A DNA stretch of 64,000 nt from Rhodoferax ferrireducens T118 (GCF_000013605.1 NC_007901.1:193448-257447), one strand, 5' to 3'. Counted from the stretch's first letter, positions 1 to 9,000 are shown. Numbers and translations are program-made. The notes: generated by a model from the letters alone, not told the origin.

Positions 1-1961
1 TCGAACCACTCTTCATCGTCGTCTGCATTTATTGCGGCCTTCCACTTTGCCATCGCCTGCGCGATCGTCTCGTCCTCGCTCGCAAATTCAAGGGAAAAAT
101 CCACCAGAGTCAGTTGTTGGTTATCGTCGGTGGCCGCTATAAACCCCAGTTCAATGACCCTGTAACAGTTCTTGTTGTAGAAACCGGAGCGGTGTTCGTG
201 CACAAAAACACCGAGTGGACTGAAGTTCAACCCTTCCTCGACAAAGGACAGGGACTGAAGCCTTTCTTCAAAGTGTATGTACGACATGGGAAAGGGAGTC
301 GCAACCATTCCGATTGGCAAATCCAGCCCAACGTCCGTATGCATCAACCGCTCTTCCAGCGTCTTTTTGACCACCATAATGGGAGACTTTGACCAGTGAT
401 GCCGCAGGCCAATCAGAAGTTCGTCAGTTGGCAGAGCGGCCGATGGGCAGTTGCAGGCGAGATCTCGAAATTCAGGAAATGAAGCCTCTAGCTGCGCGTA
501 CACATCCTCGTTGGAAAACTCTGTCTTCGCAAGCAACTCCTTGAGGCGTGAATAGAGCTTTGGCTGGTAATGCTTCTGCATTACCTCGACCGCACCAACT
601 GCCAACACGTAGGTTGGGAATGGAACTGTCGAAAGCGATCCGTATGGATCGTCATTGAAACCCTCCCATTGCGCTGTCCTGATCAAGCTGGCACCCTTGC
701 CTGCAACTTGCACTTGCGGGTCCAGCCACATGCCGTTTCGGTCTGGGTACAAATTGGAGCCGCGATCCGTAGTCACCTTATCGAACGTTGTCGGATCAGC
801 CATGCTCAACTCAAGGCTCACTTCCCTGCAAAGCTCCCGAAGATTTTGCTCGGGCAGCGCCTTGTCATCCAGCGCAGAGATGATCCACGATGTTCCGTAG
901 ACAAAAGCTCCAGACTCCCGCCACACGCCGATTCGCAATTCCTGCAAAAACCTGTTCGGATCGTCCAGGCACACCCATGCGGCGCAAACGTGACACCTGT
1001 CGACGCCTGCGCGTTCTAGTGAAGTAGTGACAATTCTCCTGAAGTTTGCTCTCCGACTGGAATTCAGGAACGAGTCGTAGACCTCACTAAATACCCCGAT
1101 ATCAGAAATACTGCACGCAGGCCCTGTGCTGAAATCCGGAGGATCACCGTCAATTACAGATGGCAAGACAGTCTTCAAGGCCTGGATGAACTTTGACTTT
1201 GCCGTGAATAGATTGATGCACTGGCTTGAGTCGACGTCCTGTGCAACTCCAAGGACGACAAAACTGGCATTCACTTCGCGGTCTCCTGGAGTTGATCGAC
1301 ATGTATCGAGCATGTGCATCAAACCAGATCGCAACCCAAACGCATTCCAGACCGATTCCTGGGACTGGCTTTGCCCGACCATTCTCATGAAAATATCAAA
1401 GAGCACATGCATCTTGAGGTTTTCCATAAAACCAGGCGTGAACCAGACCGCTGATTTTCCTCCAAAGCTAATCTTGAACCCGTCAAGGCCTTTGTTCGCC
1501 ATTTGCGCCCTCGCAGACGCCTCGGTGGCAAACGAATCCAACAATTCAGAATTCATCTCCTCCCATGGCGTATTCGTTCGAACGTGAATCGCAATCAAGT
1601 GCACTATCGAGTCCGACTCACTCGCATCGTCCGGGGTTTGAATTTTGTAGATGGCATTGGCTTTTGGTTGTTCTCGAACACGAACACTTTCCGTAAATGT
1701 TCTATATGCAGAGCTTACGAACGCACGAGCGATTTCCGGGGAACGCCTGTCACAGGCCGCTCTAATCTCATGCAGTTCAAGATCCTCGTACATCTTCCAG
1801 ACGGCGTGTTCAAGATCGGTCAGGTTTGCCTCGTTTGTTACCCGCATCAGTGAAACCAGCAAATGGCCTTGCTGAGTAAGCTTTCGCTCGCGCATCGCCT
1901 TTTGGATGCCACTTCTCTGAAATTCTTCGAACCCGTCGCTATCAAACTCACGATCCATCAT
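1..1961 (-). CDS. Large protein of unknown function, cut by the window edge
   Basis: The minus-strand frame starting at tandem ATG codons (1961 and 1958) stays open for about 653 codons to the left edge, with no stop in the window, so the C-terminus is missing. The start reads MMDREFDSDGFEEF. The protein is soluble-looking, with no membrane segment or signal peptide, and I recognise no domain. It lies 14 bp after a 74-aa gene that itself follows the 887-aa regulator, so the three probably form one operon. Long plus-strand frames over this stretch are antisense shadows. Coding status is well supported by the length of the open frame; function is unknown. Confidence 0.8.
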   Translation of the reverse strand, partial: MMDREFDSDGFEEFQRSGIQKAMRERKLTQQGHLLVSLMRVTNEANLTDLEHAVWKMYEDLELHEIRAACDRRSPEIARAFVSSAYRTFTESVRVREQPKANAIYKIQTPDDASESDSIVHLIAIHVRTNTPWEEMNSELLDSFATEASARAQMANKGLDGFKISFGGKSAVWFTPGFMENLKMHVLFDIFMRMVGQSQSQESVWNAFGLRSGLMHMLDTCRSTPGDREVNASFVVLGVAQDVDSSQCINLFTAKSKFIQALKTVLPSVIDGDPPDFSTGPACSISDIGVFSEVYDSFLNSSRRANFRRIVTTSLERAGVDRCHVCAAWVCLDDPNRFLQELRIGVWRESGAFVYGTSWIISALDDKALPEQNLRELCREVSLELSMADPTTFDKVTTDRGSNLYPDRNGMWLDPQVQVAGKGASLIRTAQWEGFNDDPYGSLSTVPFPTYVLAVGAVEVMQKHYQPKLYSRLKELLAKTEFSNEDVYAQLEASFPEFRDLACNCPSAALPTDELLIGLRHHWSKSPIMVVKKTLEERLMHTDVGLDLPIGMVATPFPMSYIHFEERLQSLSFVEEGLNFSPLGVFVHEHRSGFYNKNCYRVIELGFIAATDDNQQLTLVDFSLEFASEDETIAQAMAKWKAAINADDDEEWF

Positions 1962-1975
1962 TTTTGCGGCCTCAT

Positions 1976-2200
1976 TCACTTTGTTGTCACGTTGATTCGA
2001 TTTCTTATTTGAGCCGCTTGTACGTCGGCAATCAAAAGATTCAGCAGAGGGCAGCGCGATAGCCGTGAATTCCTGGGCTTTGCAGCTTGTTTGGCGCGAA
2101 TCTGCTCAATTTTTTCCCAGACCCTGGCAAGCTCTGCTTCACCGCACTCGTGCATGTCCAAGGCCTGCGCAATACAGAGTGCCGCAATCGTTATCTGCAT
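1976..2200 (-). CDS. Small protein of unknown function (74 aa)
   Basis: Starts 2 bp after the stop of the 887-aa gene and ends 14 bp before the next start, which is typical of a translationally coupled middle gene. The N-terminal half is predicted helical (MHECGEAELARVWEKIEQIR) and the C-terminal half is basic. No family recognised. The tight packing suggests it works with its two large neighbours, perhaps as an adaptor; that role is inference. Confidence 0.6.
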   Translation of the reverse strand: MQITIAALCIAQALDMHECGEAELARVWEKIEQIRAKQAAKPRNSRLSRCPLLNLLIADVQAAQIRNRINVTTK

Positions 2201-2202
2201 GA

Positions 2203-4866
2203 CTATTGCGCGCTGCGCGCTTCCACCCTATGCAAGCTTGCCACCATACGTTCCGGGTTGATTCTCAACCGGAATGATTCGCCCACCTTGGCGTTCAACT
2301 GGGAAAGCCTTGGCATCATCTTTGAAAGCAGAATCAGCCCTGATTCGCGTTTTGTGATAAAGGCAGGCGCAGCCTGATCTTCAAGCGCATATTCGCCGGC
2401 CGATAGCTTCCTTGAGAGAGACCCAGGCATGCCAATGAACTTGTGTTTGGTGTGGTACTCGCTCAGTTCAAACTCGAACGTGAAATAGCCTTTGTCGTCT
2501 ATTGTCGCGTTCGTTCCTCTGTTGAACAATGAATCTGCAAATGAAGCTGCACGGGCCAGCGCATGCGGTTCAATATCGCACCCACAAATAGAGTACATCC
2601 CTTTGGCCGGTTGGACAAAACAGGGCGACTTGCCAAGCGCGTTTGCCGTTGCAATGGTTGTCACGTCCAGCGTCCTGTCAACGTGAGCATCAATTTCGTA
2701 TTTGACGGCCACTCCATCGTTCGCTCTGATCACTTTGATGATTTCAGCTTCCACATCTGACAAGGCCCCTTGAAGCACGGTTTCATCGTTAGCGAAAAAA
2801 TCATTCTTTTGAATTCGCGTTAGCCATGGTGTCCTCTGCAGAACCTTGGCAAGGATTACGGAGGGGGCCTCTATGACGAATGGCTTAGAGTCGTCTGCCT
2901 TGTAATAGCCGCGCTGGGACCGTCCCATGGCTGTGTAGATCTCGTCAATGTCCACCTTGCGATCCGCCGCCGCCATTACCTTCTTCGTCACGTTCTGGAG
3001 CCGGTTATCACCAATATCGTTCCCGAACCAGAACCAGCCATCCGGCTCAGCCAGCCATTCAAAGCCGTCCACCATTTCAATCGCTGTTTTAACCTCCTTG
3101 ATACTGACCTCTGTATCGAGTTCATCAGAGACAGCGCCGCAAACAAAATGAATATTGGCGGCACCACTCCCACGAATCATTTTCAGGGCCACTGATCTGG
3201 CGCTACGGATCAGGCTGTCATCTTCAATTTGCGAACCCGACTTGAGTACGTGGTCAAGGTTGGATTGGTTCTGGCTCCATGGGCTGCTTGCGAATTTCGC
3301 CAACTTTTTACCGAAAATCTCAACTGAGAAACGTTGCGCGCTTTGAATGGTCAACTCTTCACCCAGCTTGTGCTTCAGTTCAATGTCGAGTTGTGCAACG
3401 GTAGCCGGAGCTAGCCGACTTATCTCGACGGCAAGTTCATCGAGCCTTGGCGTCGGCATCTTCAGACCATCGGCCCTCTCGGTCATCTTTTTCACGATCT
3501 GTCTGATTCTCTCCCGAGTGACGCCAACTCTCTTGCCACCACTTTCAAGCGTAGATTGGCCTTCCCCCTGAACGCCATAGCGCACCGAAAATATCTCTGC
3601 CCAAGACTTTTCAGTGGGCGTTAAGAGCCCCCATTCGGTTGTCCTGCGAAGAATTGCCTTTCGGCTCAACCAGGCGGCTGCCGCCCTGATCTCTTTGGAC
3701 ACGGTATGCCATGTCACAACCGCATCCGCAGCGTAGGCCGATCCAGGGATGAGCACCGACGCAGGAAATGCAAGCGGCAGTGCTTCAATAGTCTGATCGC
3801 GCAGCCAACCCGCAGGCACCAGCAATGCTGCTTCCCATTTGGCCTCAACGTCGATGTCGGGGAACTTCCTGAGAATTCTCTCGTTTTGAGCGAAGTTCGC
3901 CATGTTGAGCCCCGCCGCACTGGCGCACTCCGACACTTTCATGCCAAGGGCAACCCTGCGCTTCTTGGCCCGCTCTGCCAGCGCTATTCGGTCATGCGTG
4001 GCCAGGGCCGACCGCTTGACGTAGGCCCCGTTCAAATACGCTAAAGGGAGTTCGGTCTCATTCACACGGGGGTCGCGCAGCCAGCCATTCTGCACTTTGA
4101 GCACGCCTTCCCACAAGTCTTCGACATGCTGATCCACCACCGCTCGCAGGCAATATTCCATTTGGCTGAATTCTGCTTCTGAAACTCCAATTTGTTCGGC
4201 ACATTTTTGGACCTTCAGTCCAAGCGCCTTTCGTCTCTTCTTTGCCCTTTGTGAGAGCACGATTCGCAGCTCTGGACTTTGTGGCCCTGACTGGGCCTCT
4301 AGCTCAGCAGCGAGTAATTTGATGTCTGGTACGGTCGGCGGCGTGCCCTGTCCGTACAGCAGCCAGTCTTGGGAGGCATGCAATACGCAGGCAATGGCCG
4401 AAACATGCCGCTTCTGGGCCTTTGGACTGCACCTCTTTTCCAGATAGGAATAGCTATTGACGGCGATCTCCAGTACCTTCGCCATTTGAGGTTTTGTGAT
4501 GCCCATTTCTGTTCGCCTCATGCTTATGCGAACTGCGACTTCACACTCGTTTCCGGATGTGAAGACCTCTATCAGAGGAGGGTCTGGATCCTTCGCTCGC
4601 TCCGATGCTGGTGGAAGTTCACCCTCCCCCGTGCGAATCCATTCCTTAGGGGCGCTCAGTAGTATCGCGAGCTTTTCCAGGTGCCTGTTCTGCAGGTGTT
4701 CGCTGAAGTTGCGTTCCAGGTAGGCGTAGTTGCCCTTTGGAATGCCAATATCGTTTGCCACTTTGATCTTGGTAAGGCCCAAATCCAATCTACGGCTTCT
4801 CAGTCGAGCGGACGCTTGCACGCCACCGGAATCGTTTCTTGGTCTTCCCCCTACGTTTTGACTCAT
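2203..4866 (-). CDS. 887-aa multi-HTH protein: four XRE-like repeats plus sigma-70 region 4-like segment
   Basis: Four similar helical units lie at about residues 18-95, 105-190, 200-275 and 290-365. Each has a basic RAKKRR- or RLRSRR-like entry, a Cro/cI-type helix pair and a final W(I/L)R or WLLYG motif. Around 430-460 a segment ending GVTRERIRQI closely matches the recognition helix of sigma-70 region 4. The C-terminal 350 residues contain winged-helix-like stretches but nothing I can name. It is probably a large DNA-binding or transcription-associated protein. It is first in an operon with a 74-aa and a >650-aa protein. A hairpin covers its ribosome binding site (4871-4897), suggesting autoregulation. 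The function of the operon is unknown. Confidence 0.85.
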   Translation of the reverse strand: MSQNVGGRPRNDSGGVQASARLRSRRLDLGLTKIKVANDIGIPKGNYAYLERNFSEHLQNRHLEKLAILLSAPKEWIRTGEGELPPASERAKDPDPPLIEVFTSGNECEVAVRISMRRTEMGITKPQMAKVLEIAVNSYSYLEKRCSPKAQKRHVSAIACVLHASQDWLLYGQGTPPTVPDIKLLAAELEAQSGPQSPELRIVLSQRAKKRRKALGLKVQKCAEQIGVSEAEFSQMEYCLRAVVDQHVEDLWEGVLKVQNGWLRDPRVNETELPLAYLNGAYVKRSALATHDRIALAERAKKRRVALGMKVSECASAAGLNMANFAQNERILRKFPDIDVEAKWEAALLVPAGWLRDQTIEALPLAFPASVLIPGSAYAADAVVTWHTVSKEIRAAAAWLSRKAILRRTTEWGLLTPTEKSWAEIFSVRYGVQGEGQSTLESGGKRVGVTRERIRQIVKKMTERADGLKMPTPRLDELAVEISRLAPATVAQLDIELKHKLGEELTIQSAQRFSVEIFGKKLAKFASSPWSQNQSNLDHVLKSGSQIEDDSLIRSARSVALKMIRGSGAANIHFVCGAVSDELDTEVSIKEVKTAIEMVDGFEWLAEPDGWFWFGNDIGDNRLQNVTKKVMAAADRKVDIDEIYTAMGRSQRGYYKADDSKPFVIEAPSVILAKVLQRTPWLTRIQKNDFFANDETVLQGALSDVEAEIIKVIRANDGVAVKYEIDAHVDRTLDVTTIATANALGKSPCFVQPAKGMYSICGCDIEPHALARAASFADSLFNRGTNATIDDKGYFTFEFELSEYHTKHKFIGMPGSLSRKLSAGEYALEDQAAPAFITKRESGLILLSKMMPRLSQLNAKVGESFRLRINPERMVASLHRVEARSAQ

Positions 4867-4870
4867 TTAT

Positions 4871-4897
4871 CTTCCTAAATGGCGATCCATTTGGAAG
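4871..4897 (-). promoter_or_regulatory. Inverted repeat over the ribosome binding site of the 887-aa gene
   Basis: The arms CTTCCTAAATGG and CCATTTGGAAG (plus strand) flank a CGAT loop, nearly perfect apart from one bulged base. The repeat ends 4 bp before the start codon at 4866 and includes the AGGAAG Shine-Dalgarno. It could be an operator for the HTH protein or an RNA hairpin hiding the ribosome site. Confidence 0.5.
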
Positions 4898-5047
4898 CCA
4901 TGTCGTTTTGTTGTTCGTTGACATCCGTCTCATAGCGCTTCAGCCCGATCAGCGACACCCCAACCCCTTCATCTTTTGACCAATGTCTTGTTTTCTCATG
5001 ACTCAACTGCAACAGAAAAAAACGTCATTCACTGGTTTCCTAGTTGT

Positions 5048-5317
5048 TCAAAGTGATTTTTGGAGTTCTTGTGCGGCCTGATAGTTGCTAGTCGCCAACG
5101 TGCGCCAAACATCGCCGGGACGTTGTACCCACCACATCGACCAGCCAGCGGACGCACATCCAGTACGAACAGACTCGCGCTTAACCTGGACACCAGCAGT
5201 TTGCGCAACCGACAACACATCCTCTCGCGATACACGCGCTACGCCAGCGGGGTTCTCTGCCTTGCGGCCCCCATAGTCATTGCCCATCGTTCGGCGGTTC
5301 ATGCGCTTTGTTGACAC
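5048..5317 (-). CDS. Small hypothetical protein (89 aa)
   Basis: A GTG start at 5317 has an AGGAAA ribosome site at proper distance; an in-frame ATG lies at 5302. The C-terminus is rich in Trp (WSMWWVQRPGDVWRTL) and ends in a helix. An AT-rich stretch just upstream (plus-strand 5318-5344, containing TATAT) could supply its own promoter. No family recognised. It is the last gene of the small-gene train before the 887-aa operon. Confidence 0.55.
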   Translation of the reverse strand: MSTKRMNRRTMGNDYGGRKAENPAGVARVSREDVLSVAQTAGVQVKRESVRTGCASAGWSMWWVQRPGDVWRTLATSNYQAAQELQKSL

Positions 5318-5344
5318 GTCGATTTCCTATATAAATATTTTGTA

Positions 5345-5674
5345 TCAAACCCAAGTTGTAAGCACCGCCATGAGCCCAACGGACTCATTTGTGTTTAACT
5401 CGGCAATCCACTTGCGGCCATCGATCCCATCACCCGCAATACTCATGGATTCGAGGACAGTCTTTCGTTTCACAAAATCAGTCACTTCCGCTTGTGTCCA
5501 CACAAGAAGTTTTGAGTAACGCTCCAAATAAATACCAAAGGTATAACCAAACACAGCACTAGGCAGGCGATCAACAATAACTTGTTGATCGCCACTGCGT
5601 TTCTGATGACCTGGGGCGAAGTCGTGGACGTGCGCAGGTTCTCTATGTTCAAAAAGTTGAGGACGAAGAGTCAT
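5345..5674 (-). CDS. Hypothetical protein (109 aa)
   Basis: The start MTLRPQLFEH at 5674 was chosen because AAGGAAAA precedes it by the spacing seen in all neighbouring genes; the longer open frame to 5899 lacks one and overlaps the next gene. A mixed alpha/beta-looking protein without membrane segments. No domain recognised. Part of a closely packed minus-strand series. Confidence 0.65.
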   Translation of the reverse strand: MTLRPQLFEHREPAHVHDFAPGHQKRSGDQQVIVDRLPSAVFGYTFGIYLERYSKLLVWTQAEVTDFVKRKTVLESMSIAGDGIDGRKWIAELNTNESVGLMAVLTTWV

Positions 5675-5702
5675 ATAGTTTTCCTTGATGTTTCTTGTGC
5701 CG

Positions 5703-5969
5703 CTACTGAGGCACGTCTTGTATGTTGGCAGTGAGCCGGGCGGCTTCACCAGGCGTCGAGCAAGCGAGCGCAATGATGTCTTTGACCATTGGTGTCGTGC
5801 CAAGTCGGAATCCATGCTTGCGACCTTGCTCGATGAGATGCTGATTCCTGATGCACCAGTCGGCCAACTCTTGCATTGCGAGCTGGACTGAACTCTCACT
5901 TTCGCCGAGTCGCCGGAAATCCTCGTCCAGGGCTTTTGCTGGAATCATCCGTGTTGCGATTGCAGTCAT
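5703..5969 (-). CDS. Hypothetical protein (88 aa)
   Basis: ATG at 5969 is preceded by AAAGGGAA. The protein looks helical (MIPAKALDEDFRRLGE, then QLAMQELADWCIRN). No known domain. It lies 28 bp upstream of the 109-aa gene and 12 bp downstream of the 117-aa gene in transcription order. Confidence 0.65.
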   Translation of the reverse strand: MTAIATRMIPAKALDEDFRRLGESESSVQLAMQELADWCIRNQHLIEQGRKHGFRLGTTPMVKDIIALACSTPGEAARLTANIQDVPQ

Positions 5970-5981
5970 CTTGTGTTCCCT

Positions 5982-6335
5982 TTAAGTTGTCGTCTGGCCC
6001 GCGCCGACTTGCAAACCGCGCCATGATGGGTAGTCTCCGACTTGCCGCCAATGAGGCTTTGTTGCCCCTTCAGACCTCCATGACTCGCCATCCCATAGCT
6101 GAATCATCACACCATCTACAAAAAGGCGCTCATAGTTACCTGTCGCCAGTGGTGCCTTTTCTCCGCCAACCCAACCATCGCCCTCCGTAGCGAGTGCATG
6201 TTGCAACCAACTCTCCGGCCTGCTTGCGAGTGTTCGCGATCTCGCAGCAGCTACACCAATGGCGCGAGCCATTTCATCACTCATCCAGCCAAATGGATTA
6301 GGTTCACTCATGAATTCTTGGGCAATGGCGTGCAT
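5982..6335 (-). CDS. Hypothetical protein (117 aa)
   Basis: ATG at 6335 follows GAAGGAAA. An N-terminal helical half is followed by a beta-rich, Trp-rich C-terminal half (LWDGESWRSEG, PHWRQVGDYPSW). Cytosolic by appearance. No recognised family. Member of the small-gene train. Confidence 0.65.
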   Translation of the reverse strand: MHAIAQEFMSEPNPFGWMSDEMARAIGVAAARSRTLASRPESWLQHALATEGDGWVGGEKAPLATGNYERLFVDGVMIQLWDGESWRSEGATKPHWRQVGDYPSWRGLQVGAGQTTT

Positions 6336-6346
6336 ATAGCTTTCCT

Positions 6347-6688
6347 TCAGTTCCGCACTGGCAGTTGGTGTGTCACTTGTCCGTTGTCGATGACCGCCTG
6401 CATGGCATGCAGGCCTGCCGCGTAATACTCAAACCCACCAAGACCATTACCCACCTTTACAGCGGCACCACAGACCTTCCCAATCTTTACGATCAGGCCA
6501 TCTCCTTCACGTGTCGTCTCTGCAACATAGGACTGGCAAATCGTCCCGTCCGCATTCCTGACGGTCGGCAACGAAATTTCATTGCCATAGATAGATAAGG
6601 TTGCCTTGCTTAGCACCTCTTGTGCATGTGCGGTCTGGATCGACAGTGTTGCCAGTGTTGCCAGAAAAAGTGTGTTTAGTTGTTTCAT
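6347..6688 (-). CDS. Small secreted (periplasmic) protein with two cysteines
   Basis: The start MKQLNTLFLATLATLS at 6688 opens a clear Sec signal peptide with a predicted cut after AHA or AQA (about residue 22). The mature part of about 90 aa is beta-rich and has two cysteines (TICQSY and KVCGAA) that could form a disulphide. The ribosome site is AAGGAAG. It is the only clearly exported product of this small-gene block. An entry-exclusion or envelope role would fit but nothing proves it. Confidence 0.65.
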   Translation of the reverse strand: MKQLNTLFLATLATLSIQTAHAQEVLSKATLSIYGNEISLPTVRNADGTICQSYVAETTREGDGLIVKIGKVCGAAVKVGNGLGGFEYYAAGLHAMQAVIDNGQVTHQLPVRN

Positions 6689-6704
6689 GGTATTTTGACT
6701 TCCT

Positions 6705-6896
6705 TCAAGATGCACGCGGTGGTTCAACGGTCATACTCAAGTACGACTTTTTCAATGCAGCGAAATTTCGTTTTCCAGATGGGTCATCAAAAATCGGACC
6801 CTTTGAGTCTGTTCCGCGAAATACGAAGCTACTCGTTTTTCCGTCTACCCAAACGAAATGAACCTTGGACCCGAGGGGTGTGTTTACTGCGGACAT
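6705..6896 (-). CDS. Small hypothetical protein (63 aa)
   Basis: ATG at 6896 preceded by CAAGGAAATCAA. Compact beta-rich composition (VHFVWVDGKTSSFVFRG). No family recognised. Spaced 15-16 bp from both neighbours in the series. Confidence 0.6.
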   Translation of the reverse strand: MSAVNTPLGSKVHFVWVDGKTSSFVFRGTDSKGPIFDDPSGKRNFAALKKSYLSMTVEPPRAS

Positions 6897-6911
6897 TTGA
6901 TTTCCTTGAGT

Positions 6912-7136
6912 TTATGCGGCAACCTGGCTCACTTGTGGCCGACCTTCAACGTCTTCCTTGGCTGCATCGATTGGGTCTTGGACCTCGCCGCTAGACCAGT
7001 CTTCTTCGTTGCACAGGTACTTAGCCTGCTCACTCGCTTCGGTATCAGTATCACCAGCGTCCAAATAGACCCTTTTGGCTGCGGCGATCCATTCGCTGCG
7101 TGATATTGCTTCTGGCTCTGATTGCAGTGGTGACAT
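6912..7136 (-). CDS. Small acidic protein (74 aa)
   Basis: The start MSPLQSEPEA at 7136 was chosen over 7151 because AAGGAAAA lies just before it. The protein is strongly acidic (TDTEASEQAKYLCNEEDW, DPIDAAKEDVEG). Small acidic proteins are common among DNA mimics and anti-defence factors, but this is only a compositional remark. Confidence 0.6.
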   Translation of the reverse strand: MSPLQSEPEAISRSEWIAAAKRVYLDAGDTDTEASEQAKYLCNEEDWSSGEVQDPIDAAKEDVEGRPQVSQVAA

Positions 7137-7160
7137 GGCGTTTTCCTTCATTTGTGCTCG

Positions 7161-7550
7161 TTACGAGTAACGCGGAGACTCGCCATACGTCTTGAATAGT
7201 TTGTCAGCCTGTTCTGGCGTTTGAATCTGTTTCGCCCCGCCTCCAAAATCCCAGGTGGCGACAACAGAGTGACCTTTCGGGTCTGAGACTTGCGCTGCCA
7301 TTGCCAACTTCCAGTCACTGGTGCCAGGGAATAGCACTCCTCGTCCGCCTGGCAGGTTTTCTGCCCAACCACCAACGGTGGCCTTGATGTAGCAGAGATA
7401 GCCTTTTAGCGATCCCTTGCGCGGTCCCCTGGAAAAGCGAGGGAAGGTCTCAACAAGTCCATCGCCAAATTTTTCACAGGCGGTTTTATACGCCCACGCG
7501 TTGGCCAATGGAATTGCCTTCACTTCGTACATCGCTCTCTGGACGCCCAT
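7161..7550 (-). CDS. Hypothetical protein (129 aa)
   Basis: The start MGVQRAMYEVKAIPLAN at 7550 follows AAGGAAAT. It overlaps the 3' end of no gene and lies 16 bp after the stop of the AcrVA2-like gene. The middle is Gly-rich (GGWAENLPGGRGVLFPG). No domain recognised. Confidence 0.65.
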   Translation of the reverse strand: MGVQRAMYEVKAIPLANAWAYKTACEKFGDGLVETFPRFSRGPRKGSLKGYLCYIKATVGGWAENLPGGRGVLFPGTSDWKLAMAAQVSDPKGHSVVATWDFGGGAKQIQTPEQADKLFKTYGESPRYS

Positions 7551-7566
7551 GGCATGATTTCCTTGA

Positions 7567-8907
7567 TTAGGTTGACCGTCCATATATTCCACTACTCACC
7601 AGATGAGCCGTTGTTATAACGTCATCTGCTTTATTAACATTCACTGGAATCGGCCACAACCATTTGAAGCAATGCTTCTGTGGCTTGTCTTTGGGGCCCG
7701 TCCAATACATATGCCAGTGTGACTTACGAAAGTGGGGCCGCATTTTGGGTCCATTGCCGTCGCTCGCCGATTCTTTCTCCCAGTCCTCTTTTGCTTTACG
7801 GAGATCGGCGCCTATTCTGAAACCAACGTTCCATTCTGTAACTCGATCAGCGCTATAGACTTTCTTCTTTTCCTTTTCTGCTTTAACAACAGAGGCCTTT
7901 CGTTCACCTATTGTTCCACCTTGAATGTCTGGTTCATCAGAGCATATGTACATTAAAATGTTAATCAACAAGAGGTTCGTGTTAACAATAAATTGCTTGG
8001 TTTCGTCGTCAAGTTCTGGGGAAAAGTGTTCTTCAACAATCTCAGCAGACGCTAAGTACCCCTGACTTTTAGAGTCAATTGGTACAAGGTTGTTTCTTAC
8101 TTTTTCATGCTTTGCTCGTTGCGCTGCTTTTTCTCTTTCGCTTATCTCCAGGCTCTCGCTTATTGTTTTCCCAATCAATGGAACCGAAATGCTGAATCTT
8201 AGATATTCTTTATCTCTAGGAATCACATCGAGAGCGGTTAGCGAATGGTCAGCCTCCATTTTTTCTTCGGCTTCCATAATGAGATCTGGATCCATCGACA
8301 GGAGCATCAGAAGATTCGAATCGTTGCATCCTCGTGGGTCAACAATTACTTCAATTCTTAAAACTGGTGCAAACAAACCTCTGTCGGACCCTTCGTCATC
8401 TACTACTGCGAAGAATCCATGCATTCGGAAGCCTTCATGCAAATCAAGCCCAGGCGTTGAAATGTAAACACCCCACTCAGGCATCCTGAACAAGAATTCA
8501 GTCGCTACTTCGTCTTTTAAAGAGCTAGAACACAATTCTTTGAGCATCTCATCATCAAAATGGTAGACCCCCTTGGTCATTCGCCATGCGCACAGCGCAG
8601 TCCCAAGTTTTGAATCACTGTTCTGAATCCTGATTGCTTCGTCATAGGTGTATTTATGACGGGTGTAACTCTCCAGAATCGCTGACATGCAGCCCCATGG
8701 AAGGAAACACCAAGGTTCCCACCGATCTACTCCCATCGTAGTCACCGGGTCCTTTCTGACTATCTCAGTGTGCTTCCAAACCCCTTCATATTTCTTGGCG
8801 AAGTCATTTAGCACTCTCTCCGGTAGAGTGAGGTCCTTCCTTTGCGCAGCTCGCAAATGCGTTGCGAACTGAAACTTGGGCCCAGCCGTTTTTAGTCTCT
8901 TAACCAA
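7567..8907 (-). CDS. AcrVA2-like protein (putative anti-CRISPR, Cas12a inhibitor family)
   Basis: From memory of the Moraxella anti-Cas12a protein AcrVA2 (about 320 aa), matching blocks occur in the same order: GVYHFDDEM near residue 114, RMPEWGVYIS at 141-150 (AcrVA2 LPDWCVYV), CSDEPDI near 325 (CVAEPDI), FRIGADLRK (QIGERLGSEVRR) and a C-terminal RPHFRKSHWHMYWTG at 390-404 (RPHIRRGHWHGYWQG). At 446 aa it is longer, mainly through a central insertion. AcrVA2 lowers Cas12a by acting on its synthesis; whether this homologue does so is untested. A TTG start at 8907 has a strong GGAGGG site. It sits in a block of small genes typical of an anti-defence island. Confidence 0.72.
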   Translation of the reverse strand: MVKRLKTAGPKFQFATHLRAAQRKDLTLPERVLNDFAKKYEGVWKHTEIVRKDPVTTMGVDRWEPWCFLPWGCMSAILESYTRHKYTYDEAIRIQNSDSKLGTALCAWRMTKGVYHFDDEMLKELCSSSLKDEVATEFLFRMPEWGVYISTPGLDLHEGFRMHGFFAVVDDEGSDRGLFAPVLRIEVIVDPRGCNDSNLLMLLSMDPDLIMEAEEKMEADHSLTALDVIPRDKEYLRFSISVPLIGKTISESLEISEREKAAQRAKHEKVRNNLVPIDSKSQGYLASAEIVEEHFSPELDDETKQFIVNTNLLLINILMYICSDEPDIQGGTIGERKASVVKAEKEKKKVYSADRVTEWNVGFRIGADLRKAKEDWEKESASDGNGPKMRPHFRKSHWHMYWTGPKDKPQKHCFKWLWPIPVNVNKADDVITTAHLVSSGIYGRST

Positions 8908-9000
8908 TTTTGATTCCCTCCGCGTATTGATTTTTTCAGTTGTTGGTGGATGCGTTCAGGTTACAGGGTTTGGTTGGCGCGCAAGTTTCTATGATTTCCT

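Noticed and set aside
570..1853. Several plus-strand frames of 80-150 codons near the left edge
   Set aside because: They lie opposite a single minus-strand frame open for about 653 codons.
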